Shown here: in pieces, positions 46,778 through 56,993 of the stretch
Numbering within the stretch: the first letter of the stretch is position 1
How the letters are laid out: each line of letters begins with the position of its first letter
Assembly: GCF_020509005.1 (NCBI RefSeq)
Contig: NC_063015.1
Coordinates: 4,526,001-4,590,000, forward strand
Direction of reading: 5' to 3'
Length of the DNA: 64,000 nucleotides
DNA from: Fulvia fulva
Lineage: Eukaryota > Ascomycota > Dothideomycetes > Mycosphaerellales > Mycosphaerellaceae
The notes under the pieces: model-generated
Told to the model about the DNA's origin: nothing
Databases searched by the model: none
The model's input: the letters and a program-made list of their open reading frames with translations, nothing else
Made by a program: the position numbers and the translations under genes

Positions 46778-48775
46778 ATGGCGGCCTACGGCGACAAGGT
46801 CTTCTATGACCACAAGTCCTCTCCGGTGCCTTCAGCTTTCGAGCCTGCAACGGTCGGACATGTCAGTAAACTCCGAACTCGCCTTCCAAAGTTTAGCCTT
46901 GAGGTCCGACAGGAAGAGAGCAGCTTTGCTGTCACCAAGAGCGCATCGAATGCTGACTTCGACCCGATTCCTCCTTCGAAGAGAACATGGAACTGGGGTG
47001 CTTACGTCGCGTACTGGATGGCCGATGCCTAGGCTGTATCGAACTGGGAGGTCGCTTCGTCTATGATTGTAGTCGGGCTCAGCTGGAAGATGGCGATCGG
47101 CGCTTGTGTGCTGGGCAACACGCTGATGGGCCTGGTCATCACGATCAACGGCAGACTTGGAGCGACGCTGCACACTCCTTTCCCGGTCTTGGCTCGCATG
47201 CCGTTTGGCTATTACTTCAGCTACTTCGTCGTGCTTTCCAGATGTGTCCTTGCCATCGTCTGGCTAGGTGTACAGACTACGACTGGAGGTCAATGCATGA
47301 CAGTCTTGCTGACAGCACTCTGGCCGAGCTTTGTGAACATACCAAACCACATTCCAGTCGATGAAGGAATCTCCACAGGCGGCATGATTGGATTTCTGCT
47401 GTATTTCTTGCTCCAGCTGCCATTCCTGTGCATACCTTATACCAAGATCCAATATTTCTTCGCTTTCAAGAGCATCATCGTACCGATTGTCTTTCTGGCC
47501 ATCTTCGGAGATACCCTACGCAGAGCTGGCGGAACGATCAGCCATAGTTCGGTCATTACACAAGGCACTACGGTCCACGGCTCGGTACTTGCTTGGGCGT
47601 CTTTCTCCAACCTCAACGGCGTACTGGGCAACTATGCAACCCTCGGACTCAACATCGCCGACTTCTCGAGATATGCCAACAAACCTTCTGCTCAGAATGT
47701 GCAAGCTATCGTGATTCCAATCATCTTCAGTGAGTCTTTGGTCATTGTCTCGATCTACATTAGCTGCTAACGATTTTCACTACAGCTGTCGTTGGTCTGC
47801 TTGGCATCTTCACGGCGGCGTCTGCCGAGCCAGCTTATGGCAAAGTCTTGTGGAATCCGATCGATATATTTCACCTCTGGATGGACTCCGGTTCATCTGG
47901 AGGTCGTGCCGCCGCTGCTTTCGCCGCGATTGGTCTGATCATTGTCACGCTCGGCACCAATATCTCTGCCAATTCGATCAGCGCTGCGAATGATCTGATG
48001 GCTTTCTGCCCGAAGTACATCAACATTCGCCGTGGTCAACTGCTTGCTGCTTTCATCGGTAGCTGGGCTTTCGTGCCGGTGAGATCAATCTACATCCGAA
48101 GTGCCAGTATGCGTGTGCTAACACTCTTACAGTGGAAGATACTTGCGTCAGCTGCAAAATTCCTTGCCTTCTTGAGCGGCTACACCAGTTTCCTTGGTGC
48201 GATGACCTCGATCTTGATCACCGAGTACGTGCTGATACCACGCACGAAGCTGGACGATACTGACAGTGGTGTAGTTACTTTATCGTCCGCAGAACACATG
48301 TGTCGGTCCCAGATATGTACAACTTCCACGGCATCTACCGCTACTCGCCAAAGTACGCTACGAACTGGCGTGCAGCTGCTGCATTCTTCATCGGCTGCGT
48401 TCCTCCTCTCCCCGGATTCGTCAACAACATTGTCGTAGCGGGTGGCCAGACGACTGGTGTAAGCATTGGTGGTCAGCATCTGTAAGTTCAACGATCTGAA
48501 TCAATGCACCCTCTTCAGTCGTTTCTGTGTCCATATGTGAAGTGCTGACCATTGTTGGCAGGTTCGCCATCGGCTACATCTACTCCTTCTTCTCCACCGG
48601 GGTGTTTTACTGGCTTTTCAATCGCTTCTTCCCACACCACGAGTCGATCATGAGCCATGCTGAAACGGGCGAAGATATCATTGCCGCCAATGATGCGAAG
48701 AACATGGAGTTGCGTCGCGCACCTTATGCCGAAGGGCGTCGGCCTAGTCTCATCATGCGTGTCTTTGAAGTGTAG
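46778..48775 (+). pseudogene. NCS1 family permease (Fur-type, uracil/allantoin-like), in-frame TAG
   Basis: Encodes a 12-TM plasma membrane symporter of the nucleobase-cation-symport-1 family. Fur-type hallmarks are RTWNWGAYVAYWMADA, SNWEVASSM, the GNTLMGLVITINGRLGA stretch and IVWLGVQTTTGGQC. The model has five exons: 46,778-47,729, 47,786-48,078, 48,133-48,265, 48,313-48,481 and 48,562-48,775, giving 587 codons in phase. Introns 1, 2 and 4 have good GTRAGT-like donors; the 47-nt intron at 48,266-48,312 is the weakest. ATG 46,778 was chosen because no earlier in-frame ATG exists. Codon 85 is TAG (47,030-47,032) at the start of TM1, where TGG fits (ADA-Trp-AVSNWEVASS); downstream the frame is open and conserved. 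It is thus a recent, single-mutation pseudogene, or a read-through or sequencing question. Substrate (uracil, uridine, allantoin) cannot be told. Confidence 0.85.
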
Positions 48776-49051
48776 CGACTGCGGACATTCATGTGCATAA
48801 ACTGTTCATGTCGTCGATGTAAAGTATGGCCGAGACTCATTCTGCCTGTCCGGCTTAATGATCTGCAGCGCTCTGAGTATCGTCTGATGCAACAGTGCCA
48901 TCAAGCCCTCACTTCAATCGCGGAGTTCGGCACCGGACTCGGCATCGCAATCGGCATGCATGCCGGAAGGGCGTGATGGCAAGGCCATATAATCCTCCAT
49001 GTACTGTACTACCCTACTACGTCTGACTCTTTTCTACATCACCGCAACAGG

Positions 49052-49651
49052 ATGTCACTCAATGGCAACACCCGATCTCAGCTCGCGTATCGCGTCGCCG
49101 TACCCTCCGAAGCACCTCACCTGGCTGCGTTGATCAATACCGCCTTCCGTAGCGAACTTCCTGGACAGACTTGGCTCTTCGACGATCAGGAAAGACGCAT
49201 CGACATTGTGTCCACAGAGCCGATCGCTGGCTTCATCGACTCTGCAGAGTCGGTGCTTTTGACCGGCGTCATCAACAATGGCAGCGCAGCAGTAGCATGT
49301 TGTTATCTGAGAAAGCCTTCGAACCCGCCAGAACCGCACATGACGGCAGACGCAGCCTGGTTTGATCTTCTCTCTGTATTGTCAGCACATCATGGGTGTG
49401 GGTATGGGTTCGCCATGCTTGCAGCAGCCGAGAACTTCGTCCTGGAACATTGGTCAGCGAAGCGGCTAGAGTTCGATTTTGTGAGCTCACGGCTCCAGTT
49501 GAGGGCTTGGTATGAGCGATGTGGGTATAGAGCGACCGGAGCGAGGAGAGACTTCCCTTATGGCCAGCATGGCCGCGAGATCCTGGCGGATGGGCTGGAT
49601 ATGGTTGTGCTTGGCAAAGATTTGGAAGACCAACAAAGGAATCGTTCTTGA
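49052..49651 (+). CDS. GNAT family N-acetyltransferase
   Basis: Single-exon gene of 199 codons. The acetyl-CoA binding motif A region is HHGCGYGFAMLAAAENFV (about residues 111-128, with the G-x-G loop), followed by a strand (LEFDFVSSRL) and the typical C-terminal motif LRAWYERCGYRATG (about 150-163), where the Tyr sits in the position commonly used as general acid in GNAT enzymes. It probably transfers acetyl from acetyl-CoA to an amine; the substrate is unknown. No signal peptide or membrane segment, so cytosolic. It follows the NCS1 gene after 276 bp on the same strand, but fungal genes are normally transcribed singly. Confidence 0.82.
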   Translation: MSLNGNTRSQLAYRVAVPSEAPHLAALINTAFRSELPGQTWLFDDQERRIDIVSTEPIAGFIDSAESVLLTGVINNGSAAVACCYLRKPSNPPEPHMTADAAWFDLLSVLSAHHGCGYGFAMLAAAENFVLEHWSAKRLEFDFVSSRLQLRAWYERCGYRATGARRDFPYGQHGREILADGLDMVVLGKDLEDQQRNRS

Positions 49652-49941
49652 CAGATCTGTAGACAAAAAGGTCTCGAGATATGAGTGTAACAGGTGATGC
49701 ATCATGACCGATGCCGGCCGACAACAAGTGAGCGGCAGTCCTTGTGGCAAGAGCGTCTACCTGAGGTAGCAGGTGACATATCACGGCGTCGTGGAGTGAG
49801 GTCTAACAGCTCCCCCATTCCATTCACAACTGATACATCGGCGTGAGTTATACAAATATGGATGGACATACAGCTATCGAGCAACAGTGGCAGCAGAGAA
49901 TCAACAACATTGACAGACGACATCGCCAGCGAGTGGTGCCG
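49652..49941. other. Intergenic, GNAT to P-loop gene
   Basis: 290 bp containing the 3' end of the GNAT gene and the promoter of the sulfotransferase-like gene. Nothing specific is recognised. Confidence 0.5.
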
Positions 49942-50901
49942 ATGAGGGTTTTGGTGCTTGGGCTGAGCCGCACAGGAACAAATTGTGCGTATTAAAGTAT
50001 GAGATCTACAGCACAAGTGGACTGACCGTCTACAGCACTGCGAAATGCTCTCCGGCAGCTAGGGTACAGTTCGACATATCATGGCTACGCGGCGGCTCTG
50101 GAGAATCCGCGAGACTGTGAGATGTGGCTTGCGGCTCTGCGTGCGAAGTTTAAAGGTACCGGGACGTTGTTTGGCAGAGAAGAGTTCGATCGACTGCTAG
50201 GGCACTGTCAGGTATGGATCTTCATTCCTCCAAAAAGCACGGCAGGAGCCAACAGGGAAGTGACGGAAGCTGACAGTCTCGAAGGCCGTGACAGATATCC
50301 CCGCTGTCTGCTTTGCAAAGGAGTTGATCGAGGCATATCCCGACGCAAAGGTCATTCTGAGCAATAGAAATGTGGATGAGTGGCACAAGTGCGTCTCGTC
50401 AGACACTTCTCGCGTGGACCGTAGGACTGACTGCATATTCGCTGCAGGTCCGTCATGTGCAACCTTGTCACACCCACCTACAGCTTCTCATCCGCTCTGC
50501 TGGCTCGAGCGGCTTGGGCTTCCAGGAGCACCAGTCGCTGGAGCCGGCCGGTTGCCATTCTCATCTTCGAGAAGTTCTTCAAGGGCTTCGCTGTGAAGGG
50601 AAAGGATGTGTATCGATCACACTACCAAGCTGTCCGATCTTTGGTGCCGAAGGAGAGACTGCTTGAGTACAACATCAAGGACGGGTGGGAACCACTCTGC
50701 AAGTTTTTGGAGCAGGAGGTCCCACGGTGCTCCTTCCCAAATGGCAATGAAGGAGAAGCAACTCAGAAGCTTATTCGGGAACTCAAGACTCGTGAGGTAA
50801 AGCTGGCAGGTGGTAAGCTTGCAATCCTCTTGGCGATGCTGCTGGTGGTGTACTGCTCGTGGTGCGTTGCCTGTGGCCGATACCCAGCAGTTCTTGGGTG
50901 A
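49942..50901 (+). CDS. Sulfotransferase-like P-loop protein (Sulfotransferase_4 type) with C-terminal membrane anchor
   Basis: Four exons: 49,942-49,984, 50,036-50,211, 50,285-50,388 and 50,448-50,901, totalling 259 codons in phase, with introns of 51, 73 and 59 nt that have clean GT..AG ends. The product begins MRVLVLGLSRTGTNSLRNAL, the P-loop/5'-phosphosulfate loop of this fungal family, followed by YHGYAAALENPRDCEMW, LGHCQAVTDIPAVCFAKELI and AYPDAKVILSNRNVDEWHKS, all family landmarks. Family members are often misnamed NAD-dependent epimerases. The C-terminus (KLAILLAMLLVVYCSWCVACG) is one hydrophobic helix, suggesting a tail-anchored protein facing the cytosol. Residues between exon 4's start and FEKFFKGF fit the family less well. 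The substrate is unknown. Confidence 0.85.
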
Positions 50902-51174
50902 GGTGCCTTTAGCGAGTCTAAGCCTTAATTTTCGGTGATGCTGTAGCCTTGAAATGAGATACAGTTCAAGATAGAACATGGCTCAGATTGGAGAATCTCT
51001 GCGCAGCCTCGTGCCGTCAATTGGCATGCATACCTCGCATGTCTCTCGCATCGGAGCAGAGCTTGAAAACCATGATGCATTCTTTGTTTTGCTTGACTTG
51101 ACCCTCGCAATGCCAACGTCGTGGCAGGCGTCGATCACTGGTAAAAGAGGCTCCGGGACGCAATTGCGCTCAAA

Positions 51175-53209
51175 TCAGCATACTTGGCCACGCACCTGAT
51201 GACGGCCGTACACATTTGTCAATGTATCGGAGGCATCCATCAAGGCTTCTCTGATGTTGGGCCTGTGACACTGTTCCTCCATCTTTGGGAAGGTGCCAAG
51301 GTTGATCAGACTGGTCCAGAACACGTTGAAGGAGACGGACGATTGGATGAGCCAGAAGATTGAAGCAACCAGCTGCGGCAATGATATTTCAATCGACGGT
51401 TAAGTGAAGAAAGCACAAGGTGGGCATTTTGGTTGTTGGACGAGAGCTTGAAGTAGTCGACAGGATGAATACTGCAGCAGGACGATATACTGTCTCGAAA
51501 CAGACTAGCCGGCCCCGAGGGCTATCGTAGCTTTCGACTGCACGGAAGACATACGAGCACCATGACTGGTATCCAGCCAACTGTTCCTACCGCTATCAGA
51601 GCATAGATCAATGCGTACAAGAGACCAAATATTGAAGCCAGCACAATGAAAGTAAGTCCTGATGCTACCAGATCCACGTACGTCAACCATAGCAGAGCAC
51701 GATAAGTCCTTGATGAAAGTAGGTGATGTTTGACAGGGTCGTAATGGTGGGCCAGCTTCTCGTTCCGGGTTAGCAGTTGGCCGTGACACAGCGTATCAGC
51801 GAGTGTGTCGTAGGCTATGGGTCGGGGAGGAACGAGCGGCTCGTGTGGCCCAGTTGTTGAGCTTCGGGTGGATCCCTTCTGCTTCCCTGCGAATCGTTAG
51901 CATGTGATCGTCCCCCAATGTGCAACTAACTAGCCTGCAAAGTGGACCACAATAGCAGCAACAGGCTGAATCAACGGTAACAATGGCAGACATTGCCCAA
52001 AGGACAACGTGTTCTCGGCTGCCCAGGTTTCCTCAGGCATCTTCGTCCTGGGTAGTGCTATCTGCAGTGTGCCCCACAACAACGCCATTGAAAGCACCAT
52101 AATGGTGGCCATGAAGCTGTGAAAGCAGTTTGTCACCATGCAAGTCATGACGTAGATGCACTTGATGACGACGTAAGCGCAGGCACCCAGCCGATGGGGT
52201 GGAAGAGACCTTCGGGCAAGTGCTCGTCTGGCACTCAGCTCTAGGCAGGATTCGAAGGATGCTTGAAGGTCCCTGGCTACTCTGGCACTTGGTCCGAACA
52301 GCTGCGTCAGTTTCCAGGTGTATGTAAGCTCAAGTGTCATGTACGATACAAGTGCAGCTAACGAGAAGTCGGTCTGCAAGATCGAGAGTTTTCGAGCGTA
52401 AGAATCCCAAGAGGGGCTGTAGCCTATGCCAAACAAGCACCTGGCCGGAGTCGATGAGGACTAATCGAGGGGGGAATTCGGGTTGATCCAAACGCGGCTC
52501 GCAGAGGGAGCAAGCGCAACTACCAGCATACTCAACAGAATGAGCATGCCAATCAATCTTCGATTCCTCGGGACCAGGTTCTGGCTCGGGCGATCTTTCA
52601 AAAGTGATAGTGTCAGCAGGTGCACAGTCGAACTCATCCATGCCAGATAGGTGACCGTATGCCAGTGTAAAGCATCGAGTTCGTTGGCGAAGACCTCATA
52701 GAAACCTGCGATCATGGCACCACTGCCTGTTATCAGCTGCTGGTCGCTGAAAAGCAGAGTCACTTTGTCCAGCGTCTTCTTCCAGTGGCTCTCGCATCTT
52801 CTGCTATTACCACGGAAGAGTGTCGCGTCAACTGGGCTCAGCAAACTCGGCGGTAGCAGGCCTGCGCCGTACGCCACTGTCAAGAAGGCAAGTGCTACCC
52901 ATGCAGTAACCAGGAACGCAAGAACGACCTAGCGTGATTAGTGACTACCAAGAAGAGCTGCACCAATTCTCCATACACCCCGCCTGCAATATCTTCTTTG
53001 GCTTGAACCTCGTCGCAAAGATATGCCCGTATACATGGACCATCGGGCGCTTCGAAGGCGATCGTGGCAACTGAAGTGTAAGTGGTGTAGGAGGAGGTGT
53101 GAACGTTTGTCGTGGTTGAGGCGTCAGCCGTAAAATGTAGTGCTGAGGAGCCGGTGACCGTCTCAAGGGGAGGCGCGAAGGGTATGCGCCCGCATCGATA
53201 GCGCCACAT
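51175..53209 (-). pseudogene. Fungal multi-pass membrane protein, in-frame TAG
   Basis: Minus-strand gene. My phase-consistent model is 53,209-52,979, 52,928-51,935, 51,886-51,555 and 51,372-51,175, 585 codons. Intron 1 (52,929-52,978) joins DIAGG to VVLAFLVTAWVALAFLTV, a junction usual in a large unnamed fungal integral-membrane family. Later landmarks are FSDQQLITGSGAMIAGFYEV, LHWHTVTYLAWMSSTVHLL and SMLVVALAPSAS. Intron 2 (51,887-51,934) needs a GC donor (GCTAGT). Intron 3 (51,373-51,554, GTATGT..GCAG, 182 nt) is long. At least seven hydrophobic segments. Codon 233 is TAG (52,463-52,461) between ...WINPNSPLD and SSSTPARCLFG; the frame is open on both sides, so this is a single nonsense change (from CAG or TGG). 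The function of the family is not known to me. The last two exons are the least certain. Confidence 0.72.
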
Positions 53210-53225
53210 CGATAGCGCCGCATCG
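53188..53225. repeat. Short tandem repeat around the start codon
   Basis: The 12-15-bp unit CATCGATAGCGCC occurs twice in a row and a third start (GCATCG) follows, overlapping the ATG at 53,207-53,209 of the minus-strand membrane protein. A slippage-prone site that could move the start codon. Confidence 0.6.
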
Positions 53226-54269
53226 CCGACACTTCGTAGCGCAAGCTTTCGACGTCGCTCTTTCTAGCTAGCTCTGTTTCGAAGCTATAATATCGCTGTC
53301 CGTGTCGTCGCATTAAGTATAAGGTAGCTGCATACAGATTTTGGAGTACTTCGCCGAGAAGGGGTCCAAATCGACTAGCGGGTATATAGCCGATTATGAA
53401 TTTCTGGATTCCTTTTGACTAATAAGAGCGTGCGCTCTAAATTATCTCTCGACCTGATATAGGCGAGCAGCCACAGCACCGCCACATTTTAATCTCGTTA
53501 TAATTGTAGTTATCGCTACGGGCGCTTTCCAGACACCTTCGCTTAAACAGTCGGGTTTCGCTCACACATCAAGGATGTAGAATAATAGCTCATCTTGTTG
53601 TTGGAACAAAGCAAAGTCATCGAGAAAATGGAGCGCCACATTTCCAATATGATAACCACGAGATCCACGACCTCAGCCTCACCATGGCGCAGGATGGAGG
53701 ACGGGAGTCTTCAGCTGCATCTCTTTCCGGCGTCTTGGCTGCAGGATGCTGTTACACCCGAGAGGACGCCCGGAGGAGACGTACCGAAGTGGGTGAACCA
53801 CGCAAGACAGCCCCTCGACCCACATGAACATGGCTCTCATCCATGTAGATTCCTCGTCAAGCGGGCAAACACCATCGACGCAGCAGATGGTCGGAATACA
53901 GTTGTCTTTTTCAGACGATCGTGTCGTCTGAAAAAGTGTTTCCCGTAGGGAGATATATCATAGTTCCCAGTAGACAACGGTCATTTGCGCCTGTGTAGCC
54001 CGAAAATGCCAGTATTGAGCATCGTGGTTGATGATGGCAACCTCGTGTGAAGTGCGGGTTGCCAAATGCTTTCATCTCGCTCCCCGTGATTTGCTGAAAC
54101 AGCCAATTCACCACAGTCGTCGAAGCTGTAAGCGAACCCCATTAGCGGCAGGTCCTCAACGTGACACCCTTCACGCCCTTCCAGATATGAGTATGTGGGC
54201 GGCAGCGCCACATCTTTACTGTCCTTCCCACATCATCTTTGACCACAGTCAACACTCCCACATTGAACA
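53210..54269. other. Intergenic, divergent between membrane protein and Gfd2-like gene
   Basis: 1.06 kb holding the promoters of both genes. The part 53,265-53,535 is TA-rich and mildly RIP-like, possibly an old repeat scrap. A 117-codon open frame at 53,595-53,948 (+) has no recognisable product and I do not call it. A strong inverted repeat sits at 53,906-53,936. Confidence 0.55.
53906..53936. repeat. Perfect 13-bp inverted repeat (hairpin)
   Basis: Arms CTTTTTCAGACGA (53,906-53,918) and TCGTCTGAAAAAG (53,924-53,936) are exact reverse complements around a 5-nt spacer TCGTG. It lies between two genes and is not part of a recognised gene. It could be a short foldback, a transcription-factor dimer site or a remnant of a small transposon end. 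Confidence 0.85.
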
Positions 54270-55417
54270 ATGGCAACACCCACAGCCCAACTCTCAAACC
54301 CCTACTGGCACACCTCAACGCAAACCGTGAAGTCCCAGCCGGACACTAACATGCCAATTCCCTGGATCGGCTACCCGCGCGATGACCAGACAGCACTCAT
54401 GGCGCCCTACTCGAAAGGTCTCCCGTTGGCCGCCAAGCGCCAGCGCTGGAGGCAGATCTGGTCCACGGTCCCATCGCATTGGTGTGTCATCTTCGAACGA
54501 AATATAAGCTCAACCTGAAAGCGTATCTGAGGTCGTTCAAGCCCAGCGATGATGACTTGATGCGGGATGTTGAGGACAACTTTGGCATGTTTGTGAGATG
54601 GGAGGCGAGGCTGATGAGACGATCGCGAGAGACTGGGCTTGGTCGGGTGGGGAAGGCTGCGGTGGGGAGATTCGGGGAGGCTGTGGCCGGTGATGGTGTG
54701 CTGACCGAGGACAGTGACTTCGTCTTTGTGGCTATTGACTTCGAGGGCCAGCACGGTGTGAAGACTGGGATCAAAGAGTTCGGAGTGGCGGTGCTTGATA
54801 CCAGGTCATGTTTGCGATCCCTCGGGCGGAAAAGCGCCAGCGGTGAGACTGCGATAACATGCCTGAGCTATGCTCGCACACACAGTGCGTCTCGGCATTT
54901 CCAATACGGCACTACGACCAAGATGGACGCGGACCTCGTGAGCGAGCTGATAACCAGCCATCTTGCGATTCAGGATGATGAGGATATTCAGGCCACACGC
55001 TTGCGGAAGGTGGTTCTCGTAGGCCAAAGCATCAAGCAGGAGCTTTACAACATAGAGCAATTGGGTCTCGACGTCCGGCAGCTGGGAGTGGTAGGGATCA
55101 TCGACACATTCGACTTGGGTCAAAGCACGTTTGGCAAAAGCCTCCGCCTGAGAGATATCATGGATCGATTGGAGATGCCGCAAGGGGAGCACTCGTATCA
55201 TACTGCTGGCAAAGATGCATGTTTTGCGCTCCAAGCTATGCTGGCGATGCTGGTGCGAAGGCATCGGATGGATGCATCGTATCCGGAGCGTCTTGATTGG
55301 TTGGACCAGGTGGCGCGAAGCGTGGAAGCCAGGCCACAGTACATGGACAAGGAACCGGAGGAGGACTGGGAGGACTGCCTCGGTGGTAACTGCTTCAACG
55401 CTTTTGCCGCAGACTGA
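54270..55417 (+). CDS. Gfd2/YDR514C-like C-terminal domain protein (DEDD nuclease fold), intron or frameshift near 54,500
   Basis: The C-terminal domain reads FVFVAIDFEG (acidic D-x-E), EFGVAVLDTR, VVLVGQSIKQEL, IIDTFDLG and HTAGKDACFALQAML (H...D), the order of the RNase-H-like Gfd2/YDR514C domain related to DEDDh 3'-5' exonucleases. Whether this copy has activity is unknown. Start ATG 54,270 opens a frame to about 54,500 (MATPTAQLSNPYWHTS... to SHWCVIFER). The nuclease domain lies in another frame that is open from at least 54,479 to 55,417. Two solutions: a 65-nt intron 54,482-54,546 (GTGTGT..CCCAG) giving 361 codons in phase, or a 1-nt deletion near 54,503 joining VIFER to KYKLNLKAYLRSF, which looks coding. 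I slightly favour the deletion, as those residues look like conserved domain sequence. Convergent with ADE8, 84 bp apart. Confidence 0.75.
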
Positions 55418-55501
55418 TTTCCCCAGAGCGGATTAGGATGCGCCACAGCTCTGCCGGTCGTCATGCTTGGTTTGACAGTGAGCGAAGTTTGCACTATACC
55501 A

Positions 55502-56173
55502 TCAAGTACCTTGCTTCCTCCTCCTCGTCTCAATAGCCTTCTTCGTGCCCTTCACAATCAACACATGCTCCGCCTGATGTATCCTCTCCTGCAGCTGCTC
55601 CAAAGTCTCACAGCCCGTAATATCCACCTTCTCACTCTCAATCGGCGCTCCCTTGTCCACCTCAGCGATCACGTAATGTATCATGATGCCAGTGCTCGTC
55701 CGCTTCCCCGCCTGAAACTCGTCCCACGCCCTCTCAATGCAATGCGCTCCGACCAAGTCTCCCGGCATGGCGGGGTGAAGATTGATGATCGGGACCTTCG
55801 CCTCTGCCAACTTATCGAGGATAGACGTGGTCATGATCCTCATGAAACCAGCACAGACAACGATGTCCGGCTTATCGGCGAGGACGAGGTGGGCGAGGTC
55901 GGCATCGTAGGCGTGACGGGCTGGTGAGGTTTGCGGGGAGTCGGGGGTGTCTTGGTGGTCTTTCTTGTAGGGAAGGAAGCCGTGGTATGTCGTTGGGATG
56001 TTCGCCTTTTTGGCCCGTTCTAGACCATATGCGTTCTTGCGATCGGCGATGAGCCTGACAAACTGCACGTTCGGCAGTCTGTCCGTGTTCGCGGCATCGA
56101 TGAGTGCCTGCAGGTTGGAGCCGGAACCTGAGATTAGCACCAGAACTCGTGCTGGAGAGGTAGAGTCTGCCAT
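55502..56173 (-). CDS. ADE8: Phosphoribosylglycinamide formyltransferase (GART, purine biosynthesis step 3)
   Basis: Single-exon gene of 223 codons, the usual length for fungal and bacterial monofunctional GAR transformylase. The enzyme transfers the formyl group of 10-formyl-THF to glycinamide ribonucleotide in de novo purine synthesis, in the cytosol. The N-terminal phosphate loop is VLVLISGSGSNLQALIDA. The catalytic Asn and His are in PIINLHPAMPGD, followed by GAHCIERAWDEF; the catalytic Asp is in VIAEVDKGAPI. Start ATG at 56,173 precedes the conserved loop by about 10 residues. It is divergent from the small gene at 56,550 and shares a 376-bp intergenic region. No break or missing key residue is seen. 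The gene name follows the S. cerevisiae orthologue function. Confidence 0.95.
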   Translation of the reverse strand: MADSTSPARVLVLISGSGSNLQALIDAANTDRLPNVQFVRLIADRKNAYGLERAKKANIPTTYHGFLPYKKDHQDTPDSPQTSPARHAYDADLAHLVLADKPDIVVCAGFMRIMTTSILDKLAEAKVPIINLHPAMPGDLVGAHCIERAWDEFQAGKRTSTGIMIHYVIAEVDKGAPIESEKVDITGCETLEQLQERIHQAEHVLIVKGTKKAIETRRRKQGT

Positions 56174-56549
56174 GTTAAGCGAGAGTGAAGCTACGGCACT
56201 CGATCTAGCTGTTCACTGCAAATGGGAAGATGTGCTGCTCAATGTTTAAGCAAGAACACAAATTTCGTTGGCGAAGCTTTGCACAAGTGGAGCCATCTCC
56301 GCGATCGACAATTTCCATGCAAGGCACGTGCCAGGGCCGATCTTAGCGCAACTCTATCGTGGATGTATGACGAGGTGCAGGTGGGCAACGAATGGGAACG
56401 GCCGGCGAGCTGTTTTGTTGTGACTGCAGTCTGCAGACGACATCTTCACCCTCTTCCTGCTGCTGCTGTCGTACAGACGTACCCTTATCCGCACCTTTGT
56501 GTTTATCTTATCGGATAATCTACGTCGATACTACATTGAGTACACACCC
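56174..56549. promoter_or_regulatory. Divergent promoter region, ADE8 and small-protein gene
   Basis: 376 bp between two start codons facing away from each other. No clear TATA box or purine-regulator site could be assigned by eye. Confidence 0.5.
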
Positions 56550-56993
56550 ATGTCGAAGCTATATCGCAACGCAGCCATTGCAGCAGCAGCTGTTGGTGCT
56601 GGTATTTTCCTCATTCCAAGCTCGAAGAAGAGCGTGCCGTAAGCTCGCCAAGCTCATCCACCATCCACCCCCAAGACTGACTTCTCCGCAGTCTAGAGAC
56701 CTTCGGCACGCAGAACATCGCCAATGCCTACTCGAGGGGCGGTGGCAGCGACACACATCTTCCTGGCATAGCAACGACAAGAGGTATGACTGGTCAGTCG
56801 GTCGTGAAAGGCTGTCAAACTGACTAACAAAGGTCAAGGCAAAGCCGAAGAGACAATGTCGAAACAGATCAATCCCAAGGGTGTCGACACGAAGCACTTT
56901 GTCGAGAACGTGGCGGATCAGAAAGCGGATGACAAGAGCGGGCCTGAAAAGGCTTTGACGAAGATGGCGTATGGGCAAGAGAAGGGAAAGTAA
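56550..56993 (+). CDS. Small protein with hydrophobic N-terminus (unknown function)
   Basis: Three exons: 56,550-56,638, 56,692-56,783 and 56,833-56,993, giving 114 codons in phase; introns of 53 and 49 nt have GTAAGC..GCAG and GTATGA..AAAG ends and a CTAAC branch-like site in the second. The product starts MSKLYRNAAIAAAAVGAGIF, a basic start plus an Ala/Gly-rich hydrophobic stretch that could be a membrane anchor or mitochondrial targeting segment. The rest is hydrophilic and charged (KAEETMSKQINPKGVDTKHF, EKALTKMAYGQEKGK at the end). Too small and polar to be an enzyme. I do not recognise the family. Splice sites and phase make it a real gene. Confidence 0.75.

Noticed and set aside
48952..48965. 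14-bp palindrome CGGCATGCATGCCG downstream of the permease gene
   Set aside because: A short palindrome in GC-rich intergenic DNA; no second copy noticed, so likely chance.
52929..52948. An ultra-short 20-nt intron (GTAGTC...CTAG) in the membrane protein gene
   Set aside because: A 50-nt intron starting at 52,978 gives the family-typical junction DIAGG/VVLAF and needs no unusual splicing.
53595..53948. 117-codon open frame as a gene
   Set aside because: No motif, low-quality composition, no splice or family support, and its end runs into the 13-bp hairpin.
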